This document shows positions 25,401 through 34,101 of a DNA stretch of 64,000 bases, one piece after another. The translations under genes and the position numbers were made by a program. The stretch covers positions 62,001-126,000 of the forward strand of contig NZ_JALLIX010000010.1 in NCBI RefSeq assembly GCF_023242365.1. The letters are read 5' to 3'. Below the pieces are notes generated by a model, which saw nothing but the letters and a program-made list of their open reading frames with translations, did not search any database and was not told the DNA's origin. Numbering within the stretch: position 1 is the stretch's first letter; each line of letters starts with the position of its first letter. Origin of the DNA: Pseudomonas sp. MWU13-2100 (GTDB taxonomy: Bacteria > Pseudomonadota > Gammaproteobacteria > Pseudomonadales > Pseudomonadaceae).

Positions 25401-25536
25401 TGACCACGGTATTTTCCGTATGCGGCCACTGGTTGACCGGCAGCCCGAAGATCGAGCGCAGCCCCAGTATCAGGATGAACATCGAGATGACCACGGCCCA
25501 GACCGGTCGTTTGATGAAGGTATCGGTAAGCTTCAT
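22477..25536 (-). CDS. RND multidrug efflux transporter, inner-membrane pump (HAE-1 type)
   Basis: A 1019-residue proton-driven resistance-nodulation-division pump, normal HAE-1 length. It starts TDTFIKRPVWAVVISMFILI, has the central GLVVDDAIIVVENV with the paired Asp needed for proton relay in helix 4, and the duplicated halves with LKPWGERSRSQAEL and NMKNL-like porter loops. The C-terminal GLVTLLGLITKHGILIVQFAN is typical. It receives substrates from membrane and periplasm and exports them via the adjacent MFP and OMF. Start ATG 25536 is 13 bp after the MFP stop. Which drugs it exports is not evident. Confidence 0.92.
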   Translation of the reverse strand: MKLTDTFIKRPVWAVVISMFILILGLRSIFGLPVNQWPHTENTVVTITTAYYGADAATVAGFTTQPLEAAIAQAQGIDYLSSSSITGLSTITATLRLNYDSSKALTEINTQINSVKNQLPPQVQEPVLSVAVGQTTDAMYLGFYSDVLPTNNITDYLLRVVKPKLDSIEGVQTAEILGGRQFAMRAWLDPGKLAAHSVSAQDVSIALSNNNYLSALGSTKGQMVTVDLTAGTDLHSVDEFKQLVVKRNGDALVHLEDVATVTLGAESYDTSVAFSGKRSVFIGIKVAPNANILTVAGSVRRAFPDLQSQLPNGVRGEIVYDSTAFINTSIYEVVKTLVEAMIIVSIVIYLFLGSFRAVIVPLVAIPLSLIGTFFIMFLLGYSINLLTLLALVLAIGLVVDDAIIVVENVDRHIKEEGKGVLEAAMIAARELGGPIVAMTVVLIAAYVPIGLRTGLTGALFKEFCFSLAGAVTVSAVVALTLSPMMTSRLFKPGQEEGRFARRLDRYFDRLRGRYHRVLSAGLDSWPVLVTFGFILFLLVAASGMTAKSELSPTEDQGLVFMQVKGAPTASPQQMEQLADQAFKIAKTEPEYAQMFQLTGVPSLNSGLGGVLLKPWGERSRSQAELVLDLQQKWNQVAGAKMAAFPLPSLPGAQGLPVQFVITTTESVENLNEVAQAVLAEAQKQKLFWFSDLDLKIDKPQAKLVVDRDKIATLGMTQADVGAALSAALGGNYVNYFSTAGRSYKVIPQVLQVDRLNPDQILDYYIRTPSGAMIQARTVAHIETSTEAESINHFQQLNSATLSGVSGLSQGELLAKLDGILHNVAPSGYTSDASGESRQFMQESGGFVGLLLFSILIVYLALAFQFESYRDPVVILFSVPPALFGALAFITMGFASINVYTQVGLVTLLGLITKHGILIVQFANELQRAGHSKREAIEEAAAVRLRPILMTTAAMVLGVVPLVWASGAGAAGRHDMGLVIFAGLSIGTLLTLFMVPAMYLFIGTTHHQEATEQPLSTPVA

Positions 25537-25548
25537 GGGCGCGGCGAC

Positions 25549-26742
25549 CTATTGTTCTTGCGGCTTGGGGGCCGCGTCGTTCAACGGCGCGTTATGGCTA
25601 TCGACCTTCACCGACGAGCCGTTCTTGAGCTTCATCTGGCCACTGGTGATCACCTGGTCGCCTTCATTCACCCCGGACAGGATCGCCACCTGGTCACCGC
25701 GGGTCGGCCCGGTCTCGATGAATGTCTGCTGCGCCGTGAGCATATCGTTGCCCTGGTCGCTCTTCTGCACCGCAATGAAGACGGTCGTCCCGTAGGGGTT
25801 ATAGGTGACGGCGGTCTGTGGCACGGTGAGGTAGCGCTGTTTCGCCCCGGACTCCACGACGGCCTGGGCAAACATGCCGGGCACCAGGCTTTGCTTCGGA
25901 TTGTCGATGGTGGCTTCAACCGTGATATTGCGCGTGGTCGGATCGAACCGGGTGTCGATGGCCGTGACCTTGCCGGCGAAGGTCTGCTTGGGCAGGCCGC
26001 CCGCCGTGACCGCGACGGGCTGGCCGAGGGCAATCGCACCCACTTGGGCTTGCGGTACGTTGAAGTCGATATAGATGGGGTTGAAGGTCTGCAGGGTGGC
26101 TATCTTGTCGCCAGGGTTGAGAAATTGACCGGGATTGACACTGGTGATCCCGATCTTGCCGGCAAAGGGCGCCCGGATGGTTTTCTTCGCCACCAACGCC
26201 CGTTGCTGCTCTGCAGCGGCCATCTTGGCTTTCAAGTCAGCCTCGTCCGCTTCGACTTGCGCCTGGGACACGGCGCTCACTGCCAGTTGTGCCTTGTCGC
26301 GTTTGAGGACCGTGCCGGCCAGGCTGGCGGTGGCTTCGAGGGAGTGAAGCTGGGCGATGTCCGAATCCGCATTCAACTGGACGAGCAGCTCCCCAGCCGC
26401 CACCTCCTGGCCCGGTTTGAAACCGAGGGTGCGCACGATACCGCCGACCTCGGTGGTGACATCGACACCCCGTACCGCCTTGATCGACCCCACGCTGGAA
26501 ACGTTCGGCTGCCAATCGGCGAACTCGGCGCGCATGACCGTCACCACGGCGGGCGGCAGCGGGATCTTGGATTGGGCGATCAGCTTCGAGATCTGGGTGA
26601 ATTTCACCCCCGCGATGATGGCGACAATGACCAGGACCACCGCGATCATGATGAGCATGGGCTTGAGTAACCGGCGTTTGCGTGCACCGCCAGGTTCAGT
26701 CGGCTGAGGCGATGGAGCAGCGGCAGTGTTGGCGTCAGCCAT
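25549..26742 (-). CDS. RND efflux periplasmic adaptor subunit (membrane fusion protein)
   Basis: A 397-residue HlyD-type adaptor. A transmembrane anchor (LMIMIAVVLVIVAIIAGVKF) near the N-terminus is followed by a lipoyl half-motif (SSVGSIKAVRGVDVTTEVGGIV), a coiled-coil hairpin of about 65 residues (NADSDIAQLHSLEATASLAG onward), a second lipoyl half (KTIRAPFAGKIGITSVNPGQ), and a beta-barrel domain ending with EGDQVITSGQMKLKNGSSV. It bridges the RND pump to the OMF. ATG 26742 was taken over upstream in-frame codons because GAGAAAA precedes it. Confidence 0.9.
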   Translation of the reverse strand: MADANTAAAPSPQPTEPGGARKRRLLKPMLIMIAVVLVIVAIIAGVKFTQISKLIAQSKIPLPPAVVTVMRAEFADWQPNVSSVGSIKAVRGVDVTTEVGGIVRTLGFKPGQEVAAGELLVQLNADSDIAQLHSLEATASLAGTVLKRDKAQLAVSAVSQAQVEADEADLKAKMAAAEQQRALVAKKTIRAPFAGKIGITSVNPGQFLNPGDKIATLQTFNPIYIDFNVPQAQVGAIALGQPVAVTAGGLPKQTFAGKVTAIDTRFDPTTRNITVEATIDNPKQSLVPGMFAQAVVESGAKQRYLTVPQTAVTYNPYGTTVFIAVQKSDQGNDMLTAQQTFIETGPTRGDQVAILSGVNEGDQVITSGQMKLKNGSSVKVDSHNAPLNDAAPKPQEQ

Positions 26743-26759
26743 GGTTTTTTCTCGCTGTT

Positions 26760-28286
26760 TCAAAAACGGTCGGGGCTGCCCAGGGAGGCAGGGGCCACAT
26801 CGGTTCGGTTCCACCATCCGCCGCCCAGTGCCTGGAAGAGGGCGGTGGTGTCGCTGTAGCGGGTGCTCTGCACCTTGACGCGGGTGAGTACCGCGTTCTG
26901 ATAGTTCTGTTGCGCCGTCAGCAGATTCAGGTAACCCACGGCGCCAAGGCGGAACTGCGCCTGGGCCAGATCCAGGCTTTCACGAGCTGCCTGTTCGGCC
27001 TGCACCTGCTGGTTGAGCGTATCGGCGTCCGCTTGCAGCGCCCTGAGCGCATTGGCGACATCCTGGAAGGCGGCGATCACGGTGCTGCGATAACGTGCGG
27101 CGGATTCGTCATAGGCGGCCACGGCAGCCCGTTTGCGATGCTCGAGTGCGCCGGCGTCAAAGAGCGTCTGGCTGACCGCCCCGGCGAGACTCCAGAACCC
27201 CGTGCCTGCGGAAAACAGCCGGGTGCCGCCCAGCGCGCTGGAACCCAGGGTGCCGGTGATGCTGAATTGCGGCAGTTGATTGGCGACGGCCACGCCGATA
27301 TTGGCGCTGGCCTGATGCAGTTGCGCCTCGGCGGAGCGCACATCGGGTCGCTGCTCGACGATGGTCGAGGGCAGGCTGATCGGTAACTGCTCGGGCAGAT
27401 GGAGGGAGGCCAGGTCGAAACTCTCCCCCTGATCCTGATTGGGAAAACGGCCGAGATAGACCATTAACTGATTACGGGTCTGGGCCAGCTGCTTTTGCAA
27501 GGGTGGCAAGGTCGCGCGGGTTTGGGCCAGTGCCGCCTGCTGCGTGAGCACGTCGGTATTGGCGATCGCCCCCAGCCGCCGCTGCGACTGCAGGAGATCG
27601 AGCTGATCGCTCTGCAGGCGAATGATTGCCTGGGTGGCCGTCACCTGATCGCGCAGGGAAGCCAGGGTCACAGCCGTGTTGACGACATTGGAGGTCAGCG
27701 TGAGGTAAGTCGCCTCCAGTTGGTAGCGTTCATACTCGGCCTGCGCCGTGGAGGATTCTATCTGGCGTCGGCCGCCCCCGAACACGTCCGGGTCGTAAGA
27801 GACGCTCAGCGATGCTGAATTGACGGTGAGAATCCGCGCGGGCGAACCAAAGGTATTGGCTGTCGATGGCAGCTGTCGTGTCTTGGATGCACCGCCACTC
27901 AGGGAGGGAAACAGTGAAGACTGCTCGGCGTAAGCCAGTTCGTTGGCCTGGTGGAGGGCCGCTTGAGCGGCGGCCACGTCCGAATTGGCTTTCAATGCCT
28001 CTTCCACCAGCGCGTTCAATGTCGGCGAGCGAAAAAGCATCCACCATTGGCCGGGAATATCCATGCCCTCGACCAGCTTTTGCGCGGCACCTCCGTCCGC
28101 CACGTCCGCCGAGGCGGTCGTCGTCGCCAGTTTCTCCGGCGAATAACCGGCGCTTTTAGCGACACCGGGCCGGGTAAAGTCCGGGCCCACGGCGCAGCCC
28201 GTGAGCATGGCGATGCAAAGTACACCGGCAGGAGCAAGCGCCTGCCAGGTGCGAGAAGTCGCCTGCCGCCGGGGTTGCTCTTTCAT
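26760..28286 (-). CDS. RND efflux outer-membrane factor lipoprotein (OprM/NodT family)
   Basis: A 508-residue outer-membrane channel subunit and first gene of the tripartite operon. It begins with a long leader and a lipobox (LTGCAVGPDF), then the TolC-type repeats: WWMLFRSPTLNALVEEALKANSDVAAA, and in the second half PISLPSTIVEQRPDVRSAEAQLHQASANIGVA. The operon order OMF-MFP-RND with gaps of 17 and 12 bp argues for one transcript. A short palindrome lies just upstream (28294-28309). Confidence 0.9.
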   Translation of the reverse strand: MKEQPRRQATSRTWQALAPAGVLCIAMLTGCAVGPDFTRPGVAKSAGYSPEKLATTTASADVADGGAAQKLVEGMDIPGQWWMLFRSPTLNALVEEALKANSDVAAAQAALHQANELAYAEQSSLFPSLSGGASKTRQLPSTANTFGSPARILTVNSASLSVSYDPDVFGGGRRQIESSTAQAEYERYQLEATYLTLTSNVVNTAVTLASLRDQVTATQAIIRLQSDQLDLLQSQRRLGAIANTDVLTQQAALAQTRATLPPLQKQLAQTRNQLMVYLGRFPNQDQGESFDLASLHLPEQLPISLPSTIVEQRPDVRSAEAQLHQASANIGVAVANQLPQFSITGTLGSSALGGTRLFSAGTGFWSLAGAVSQTLFDAGALEHRKRAAVAAYDESAARYRSTVIAAFQDVANALRALQADADTLNQQVQAEQAARESLDLAQAQFRLGAVGYLNLLTAQQNYQNAVLTRVKVQSTRYSDTTALFQALGGGWWNRTDVAPASLGSPDRF

Positions 28287-28293
28287 GGGCTCT

Positions 28294-28309
28294 CTAATTA
28301 ATCCATTAG
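28294..28309. promoter_or_regulatory. Palindrome upstream of the efflux operon
   Basis: CTAAT (28294-28298) and ATTAG (28305-28309) around a 6-bp spacer, 8 bp upstream of the OMF start. An AT-rich flank suggests promoter or operator; no regulator gene is adjacent to it. Confidence 0.35.
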
Positions 28310-28385
28310 TTAGTTTATGAATAGATCAAGCCTGCACCCTTTGCCTCCTTGAGCGATGATTTATGCGCAAACTTCGGGAGGCGGG

Positions 28386-28407
28386 TAGCGCCGGGCCCAA
28401 GGCGCTA
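28386..28407 (-). terminator. Hairpin downstream of the aldo/keto reductase gene
   Basis: TAGCGCC (28386-28392) and GGCGCTA (28401-28407) form a 7-bp stem with an 8-nt loop, about 70 bp past the reductase stop. There is no T-run on either strand, so termination is a weak inference. Confidence 0.35.
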
Positions 28408-28477
28408 TGGCCCAACAGAAGACTAATTGCTGAGTTAATGACCGGTAAGTCAAGTGAATTCTCTGGTAGGCGCGGAC

Positions 28478-29464
<987 letters not shown>

Positions 29465-29537
29465 CTATCTCCTTCGTAAGGATGGGATGAATAGAAGTAG
29501 CTTAAATTGCTGTATCCATCTCAACAATTGGGCTAGT

Positions 29538-29566
29538 GTTTCATGGGCTATTGAGAAGGTTTCATG
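29538..29566. promoter_or_regulatory. Direct repeat in the AKR/LysR divergent region
   Basis: GTTTCATG occurs at 29538-29545 and again at 29559-29566, 21 bp apart (two helical turns), next to the LysR start. It may be part of a LysR binding region; chance cannot be excluded. Confidence 0.3.
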
Positions 29567-29567
29567 A

Positions 29568-30470
29568 ATGATCCGTGCAGGATTACCTGAGTTGACGGCG
29601 TTCGTTGCCATTGCCGAGCAACGCAGTTTCAGTGGCGCGGCGCGCATACTGGGTGTTTCGCCGTCGGCGCTGAGTCATTCGATGCGTGGCCTGGAGGCGC
29701 GCCTGGAACTGCGTCTGTTCAACCGCACAACGCGATCCGTCGCCCTGACCGAAGCCGGGGGGCAGTTGTTCCAGAGGGTCAGGCCCTTGCTGGGGGATCT
29801 GGAAAGTGCGGTGAATGAAGTCACCTCGGCGCGCAATACTCCCTCGGGCTCGATTCGTCTCAGCGCCTCGGAATCCTCTTTTCGACCACTGATCCGCCAT
29901 GTCATCCCAGGCTTTCTCGCCGCCAATCCACAGATCCATATCGAGTGCGTGGCCGATGGTCGCCTGGTGGATATTGTCGCCGATGGTTTTGACGCCGGTA
30001 TCCGCCTGTACGACGATGTGCCGCGGGACATGATCGCTGTGCGATTTGGTCCGGATATTCGTTTTGTGGCCGTCGCATCGCCCGAATACCTTGAGCGCAA
30101 CGAAGCCCCCAAGGCGCCCCATGACCTCAAGCGGCACCGCTGCATCCGTTTCCGTTTTGCCAGTGGCGCGCTATTTCGCTGGGACCTTGAGCATCTGGGC
30201 CGGAGCGCGAGCATCGACGTGGACGGCCCGATGACCATGGACAACCTCAATCTGATGGTCGAGGCGGCCCTGGCAGGTATCGGCGTGGCCTGGGTGCCCG
30301 AGGTACACGTGACGGAGCACGTAGAGGCCGGGCGCTTGATTCGGCTGCTACCGGAATGGAGCCCTTACTATCCCGGGCTCTGTCTTTATTACCCGGCCAA
30401 TCGACACCCGCCCATGGTGCTCGGCTTGTTTGCCCAGGCCGTGAGGGAGTGGGCAAACCAAGGGCTTTGA
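29568..30470 (+). CDS. LysR-family regulator beside aldo/keto reductase
   Basis: A 300-residue LysR-type regulator. HTH FSGAARILGVSPSALSHSMRGLE, linker LFNRTTRSVALTEAGGQLF, and effector domain with SIRLSASESSFRPLIRHVIPGF. It is divergent from the aldo/keto reductase gene with 106 bp between starts, the usual regulator-target arrangement. It converges on the pirin gene and both share the terminator region at 30486-30512. Confidence 0.88.
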   Translation: MIRAGLPELTAFVAIAEQRSFSGAARILGVSPSALSHSMRGLEARLELRLFNRTTRSVALTEAGGQLFQRVRPLLGDLESAVNEVTSARNTPSGSIRLSASESSFRPLIRHVIPGFLAANPQIHIECVADGRLVDIVADGFDAGIRLYDDVPRDMIAVRFGPDIRFVAVASPEYLERNEAPKAPHDLKRHRCIRFRFASGALFRWDLEHLGRSASIDVDGPMTMDNLNLMVEAALAGIGVAWVPEVHVTEHVEAGRLIRLLPEWSPYYPGLCLYYPANRHPPMVLGLFAQAVREWANQGL

Positions 30471-30485
30471 ATGATGGGGGAAATG

Positions 30486-30512
30486 AATAAAACCCGGGGG
30501 CAGGCCCCCGGG
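30486..30512 (-). terminator. Strong rho-independent terminator for the pirin gene
   Basis: CCCGGGGGC (30493-30501) and GCCCCCGGG (30504-30512) form a 9-bp GC stem. On the minus strand it is followed by TTTTATTC (30485-30492 read in reverse), so it terminates pirin transcription. Confidence 0.8.
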
Positions 30513-30522
30513 CTCGCTACAC

Positions 30523-31245
30523 TCAAGGCATTTCTGGAAGTTCTTGGGGACGCAGGTCGAACACCAGCACTTCGGCATCCGCGCCGTTGTTCAAGGTCAG
30601 TACCTGTTCATCCCGAACCCGCACACCATCGCCTTCCTGCAGTTGCACGCCGTTGAGTTCGACATGGCCCCGGGCGACATGCACATAGGCATAGCGATCA
30701 GCGGCCAGCTCCAGGGTGGTGCTTTCCTTGCCATCAATCAGCGCGGCATAAACCCGCGCATCCTGACGCACGGTCAGCGAGCCGTCGGCCCCGTCAGGCG
30801 AAATGATCAGTTGCAGCCGACCGCGCTTTTTCTGGGTGCTGAAGTGCTCTTGCTGATAACGCGGTTTGGCGCCGCTGACGTCCGGCACGATCCAGATTTG
30901 CAGGAAGTGCACCGGCCGGTTTGCCGAGTGGTTGTACTCGCTATGGGCCACGCCACTGCCGGCGCTCATCAGTTGCACGTCGCCGGGGCGGATCACCGAA
31001 CCGGTACCAAGGGTGTCCTTGTGCTCCAGGGCGCCTTCGAGCACATAGGAGAAAATCTCCATATCCCGGTGTGGGTGTTGACCGAAACCCTTGCCGGCGG
31101 CCACCCGGTCGTCGTTGATCACCAGCAGGTCGGAAAAACCCTGCTCCCGCGGGTTGCGGTAATTGGCGAAGGAAAAGGTATGGAACGACTTCAACCAACC
31201 GTGATTGGCGACGCCACGATCAGAGGCTTTGCGAAGGGTCAGCAT
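30523..31245 (-). CDS. Pirin-family protein (YhhW-like, quercetinase type)
   Basis: A 240-residue bicupin matching the YhhW/pirin family (about 230-290). The first cupin carries the metal ligands in GFGQHPHRDMEIFSYV (His, His) and in GSGVAHSEYN (His, Glu). The start TLRKASDRGVANHGWLKSFHTFSF is the standard family N-terminus. E. coli YhhW has quercetin 2,3-dioxygenase activity; in vivo roles in pseudomonads are not firmly known. ATG 31245 follows CGGAGA at 8 nt. A strong terminator follows the gene. Confidence 0.9.
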   Translation of the reverse strand: MLTLRKASDRGVANHGWLKSFHTFSFANYRNPREQGFSDLLVINDDRVAAGKGFGQHPHRDMEIFSYVLEGALEHKDTLGTGSVIRPGDVQLMSAGSGVAHSEYNHSANRPVHFLQIWIVPDVSGAKPRYQQEHFSTQKKRGRLQLIISPDGADGSLTVRQDARVYAALIDGKESTTLELAADRYAYVHVARGHVELNGVQLQEGDGVRVRDEQVLTLNNGADAEVLVFDLRPQELPEMP

Positions 31246-31468
31246 GATGAAATCTCCGGTAGGGACGAGGATTCGTCCGAGTGAGGAGAAGGTTAATGTT
31301 TGCCGCCGGGTGCAATAAGTAGATGAAAATTGAAATACTGTCTCTTTCAGGTTGACAATTTTGTGCGGAAAGTCACGTATTCTCAGCCACTGGTCGCGCC
31401 ATATCCGGTCATACTATCCAGTGTCGGCGTGAGGCTTCTATTCCTTTTATATCAGTGGCTTATAAACC

Positions 31469-32419
31469 ATGAAAACAGTCGCGATGGTGCTGTTCCCGGA
31501 CTTTCTCCTGCTCGACATGGCCGGGCCCATGGAGGTGTTTTCCATCGCCAATCGCTATCTGGATCCGGACGAGCACTATCAGCTGTTGCTGATCGGTACT
31601 GAGCACGAGGCGGTGCGGGCTTCCAACGGTGTCCGGGTGCAGGCTGACACGCACATCGATCAGGCGGAGGGGGGCTATGACCTGTTGCTGGTGCCTGGTG
31701 GCCCTGGTGCCTACAACGAGAGACGTCCGTCATTGCTCGCCTGGCTTCAGAATGCTGTCCACCGGGCGACCTGTCATGGCTCGATTTGCACGGGTGCCTT
31801 CGTGCTGGGGCATGCCGGTTTACTGGATGGTTATCGCGTGACGACTCATTGGCACTATACGGAGCGGTTGATCAAGGCTTTCCCCGGGGCGACGGTGGAG
31901 ATCGATCAGATCTACGTCCAGGACCGCAACCTGATCACCTCCGGTGGCGTCACTGCCGGCATTGACCTGGCCCTGGCGGTGGTTGCCCAGGACCACGGCA
32001 AGAAAATCGCCCAGGACGTGGCCAAGGTGTTGCTGGTGGTGATGAAGCGCCAGGGCGGACAGGCGCAGTACAGTCCGTTGATGGCGGCGGTGTCGCCCCA
32101 GGAAACCCCGGTCACCCGGGTTCAGCATCATGTGCTCGAACACCTTGATGAAAGCTTCAGCATTGAACGCATGGCCGGCCTGGCGAACATGAGTGCGCGG
32201 CATTTTGCCCGGATATTTACCCGGGAAGTGAATATGACACCGATGGCTTTTGTGCAAAACGCACGCATCGATTGCGCCAGGCGTCTGCTGGAAACCAGCG
32301 ACTTGCCGCTCAAGACCGTGGCCTACAAAAGCGGCTTCGGCAGCGTGCGGCACATGCGTTTTCTGTTCAGTGAAAAACTCGGCTTGACCCCCAGCCAGTA
32401 CCGCGAACAGTTCAGTTAG
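31469..32419 (+). CDS. GlxA-type regulator (DJ-1/PfpI domain + AraC HTH)
   Basis: A 316-residue regulator with an N-terminal DJ-1/PfpI-like domain (VAMVLFPDFLLLDMAGPMEVF, then SICTGAFVLGHAGLLDG at the nucleophile-elbow position) and a C-terminal AraC double HTH (SFSIERMAGLANMSARHFARIF; LPLKTVAYKSGFGSVRHMRF). GlxA-type proteins sense small metabolites and often control amine or amino-acid catabolism. The Cys in SICTG sits where catalytic Cys lies in DJ-1 enzymes but activity is not expected. No Shine-Dalgarno is obvious before ATG 31469. Divergent from the pirin gene. Confidence 0.9.
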   Translation: MKTVAMVLFPDFLLLDMAGPMEVFSIANRYLDPDEHYQLLLIGTEHEAVRASNGVRVQADTHIDQAEGGYDLLLVPGGPGAYNERRPSLLAWLQNAVHRATCHGSICTGAFVLGHAGLLDGYRVTTHWHYTERLIKAFPGATVEIDQIYVQDRNLITSGGVTAGIDLALAVVAQDHGKKIAQDVAKVLLVVMKRQGGQAQYSPLMAAVSPQETPVTRVQHHVLEHLDESFSIERMAGLANMSARHFARIFTREVNMTPMAFVQNARIDCARRLLETSDLPLKTVAYKSGFGSVRHMRFLFSEKLGLTPSQYREQFS

Positions 32420-32604
32420 AGCCCTCTTGTCCGTCCTGAGCACTGGGATGGCCGTAACGCTCCTCCCATGGCGGTTGTGCGGTCACCTACGCCTGCCAAG
32501 ATACCCATGAACTTTAGCCATGGAGGTGCGGGAGCCTGGGTGAACGCGCGCAACGGAGCATGCAGTACTTTGGGCCGAACCAGGTTTTCAGCACATAAGC
32601 GTGC

Positions 32605-34101
32605 ATGAACAGCCTCAGAGATTTAAACAGCGATGGGCCGCTGCGCTTCGGCCCCTATGTACTCCACCCGCGGCAAAGGTTGATTCTGGACGGCGACCGG
32701 CCGCTGCGCATGGGCGGGCGGGCGTTGGATATTTTGCAGGTGCTGGTCGAGCGCGCTGGCAACGTGGTCGGCAAGGATGAGTTGATTGCGCTTGTCTGGC
32801 CGACCTCGGTGGTCGAGGAAATCAATCTGCGCGTTCACATCGCCGCCCTGCGTCGGGCTCTCGCTGATGGCCAGGAGGGGCGACGCTACATCGTCAACAT
32901 CCCCCAGCGCGGTTACGTGTTCATCGCCCCGGTGCAGAGGATTGCGCAAGGTGCAACGGTCTCGATCGACACCTTGCACAAGCGCCAGCACAACCTGCCT
33001 GCGCGGCTGACTGCCGTCACCGGTCGAGACTCGATGGTCGACAGTGTGGTCCGGCAGTTGCCCGTTCACCGTTTCATGACCCTGGTTGGCCCAGCCGGCA
33101 TTGGCAAGACCACCGTGGCGTTGCGTGTGGCTGAATTGCTGCTACAGCACTACCGTGACGGTGTCTGGATGATTGATCTGGCGGCAATCGATGATCCCGC
33201 GCGGATCATCGGCTATCTGGCTCACACCCTTGAGTTGGAGCGCGGTGTGGACACCCTTGTGTCATGGCACGCCTTGCTGGTGTTCGATAATTGCGAGCAC
33301 TTGCTCGAAGGCTGTCGGACAGTCGTCGAGGCATTGCGGGTTGCGGCGCCACGGTTGTCGATCCTGATCACCAGCCGCGAACCGCTGCGGGCACTGGCTG
33401 AAACAGTGCTGCGCGTGCCGCCTCTGGCCGTTCCGACCGCGTCGGCGTTGCACAGTGTGGATGAAGTCATGGGCTATTCGGCAGTGCAGCTGTTTGTCAG
33501 CCGGGTCCGGGCCCGTCAACCAGCCTTTGCCTTGCGCGAGCGGGACCTCGAAACCATGCGCGAAATCTGCCGTCGACTCGATGGTTTGCCCTTGGCCATC
33601 GAGCTGGCGGCGGCGCAGATCGATGCGCTGGCACTGGTGGGAGTGCAAGCCCAGTTGGGCAACTGTTTGCAGCTGCTGACTCAAGGCCGACGCACCGCCG
33701 TGGCGCGGCATCAGACCCTCAAGTCCGCCTTGGACTGGAGCTATCAGCGGCTCAGCCCACTGGAGCAAACCGTGTTACAGGGGCTGGCGGTGTTCAAAAT
33801 GGCCTTTACCCTGGAGGCTGCCGTCGGCGCCATCAGTTGCGTGGTACTGCGACCCGCCAGCCTGGTGGAAGTGGTGGAACGATTGGCGCGTAAATCGCTG
33901 CTGTCGGTGGAGCAGGGCAATGGCATGACACGTTACCGGCTGCTCAACACCACCCGCGCTTTCGCTCTGGATAAGCTGGAACACAGTGGATTGCTGCGGG
34001 CCTTTGAAATGCGCTATGCCCGCTACGTCAGCCCGGCCCGCTGGACGTCAGGCGTTCCTGTGTCGCTGCAACTCGTCGAGCAACTGGCGGACTTTGGATA
34101 G
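32605..34101 (+). CDS. Winged-helix/STAND ATPase regulator, C-terminally truncated paralogue
   Basis: A 498-residue protein with an OmpR-type winged helix (about 14-110, RAGNVVGKDELIALVW, NIPQRGYVFIAP) and an NB-ARC/STAND ATPase: Walker A GPAGIGKTT (162-170), Walker B ALLVFDNCEHLL (223-234), and LDGLPLAIELAAAQ. It is closely related along its whole length to the first ~490 residues of the convergent 947-residue protein, but lacks the whole C-terminal helical/TPR half. Its last ~18 codons lie antisense over the paralogue's 3' end (34048-34101), so the tail is not native. It may be a shortened or decayed STAND regulator; the N-terminal motifs are intact. Confidence 0.82.
   Translation: MNSLRDLNSDGPLRFGPYVLHPRQRLILDGDRPLRMGGRALDILQVLVERAGNVVGKDELIALVWPTSVVEEINLRVHIAALRRALADGQEGRRYIVNIPQRGYVFIAPVQRIAQGATVSIDTLHKRQHNLPARLTAVTGRDSMVDSVVRQLPVHRFMTLVGPAGIGKTTVALRVAELLLQHYRDGVWMIDLAAIDDPARIIGYLAHTLELERGVDTLVSWHALLVFDNCEHLLEGCRTVVEALRVAAPRLSILITSREPLRALAETVLRVPPLAVPTASALHSVDEVMGYSAVQLFVSRVRARQPAFALRERDLETMREICRRLDGLPLAIELAAAQIDALALVGVQAQLGNCLQLLTQGRRTAVARHQTLKSALDWSYQRLSPLEQTVLQGLAVFKMAFTLEAAVGAISCVVLRPASLVEVVERLARKSLLSVEQGNGMTRYRLLNTTRAFALDKLEHSGLLRAFEMRYARYVSPARWTSGVPVSLQLVEQLADFG

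Noticed and set aside
31352..31385. TTGACA...TATTCT promoter before the GlxA-type gene
   Set aside because: The spacer is 20 bp, too long for a standard sigma-70 promoter.
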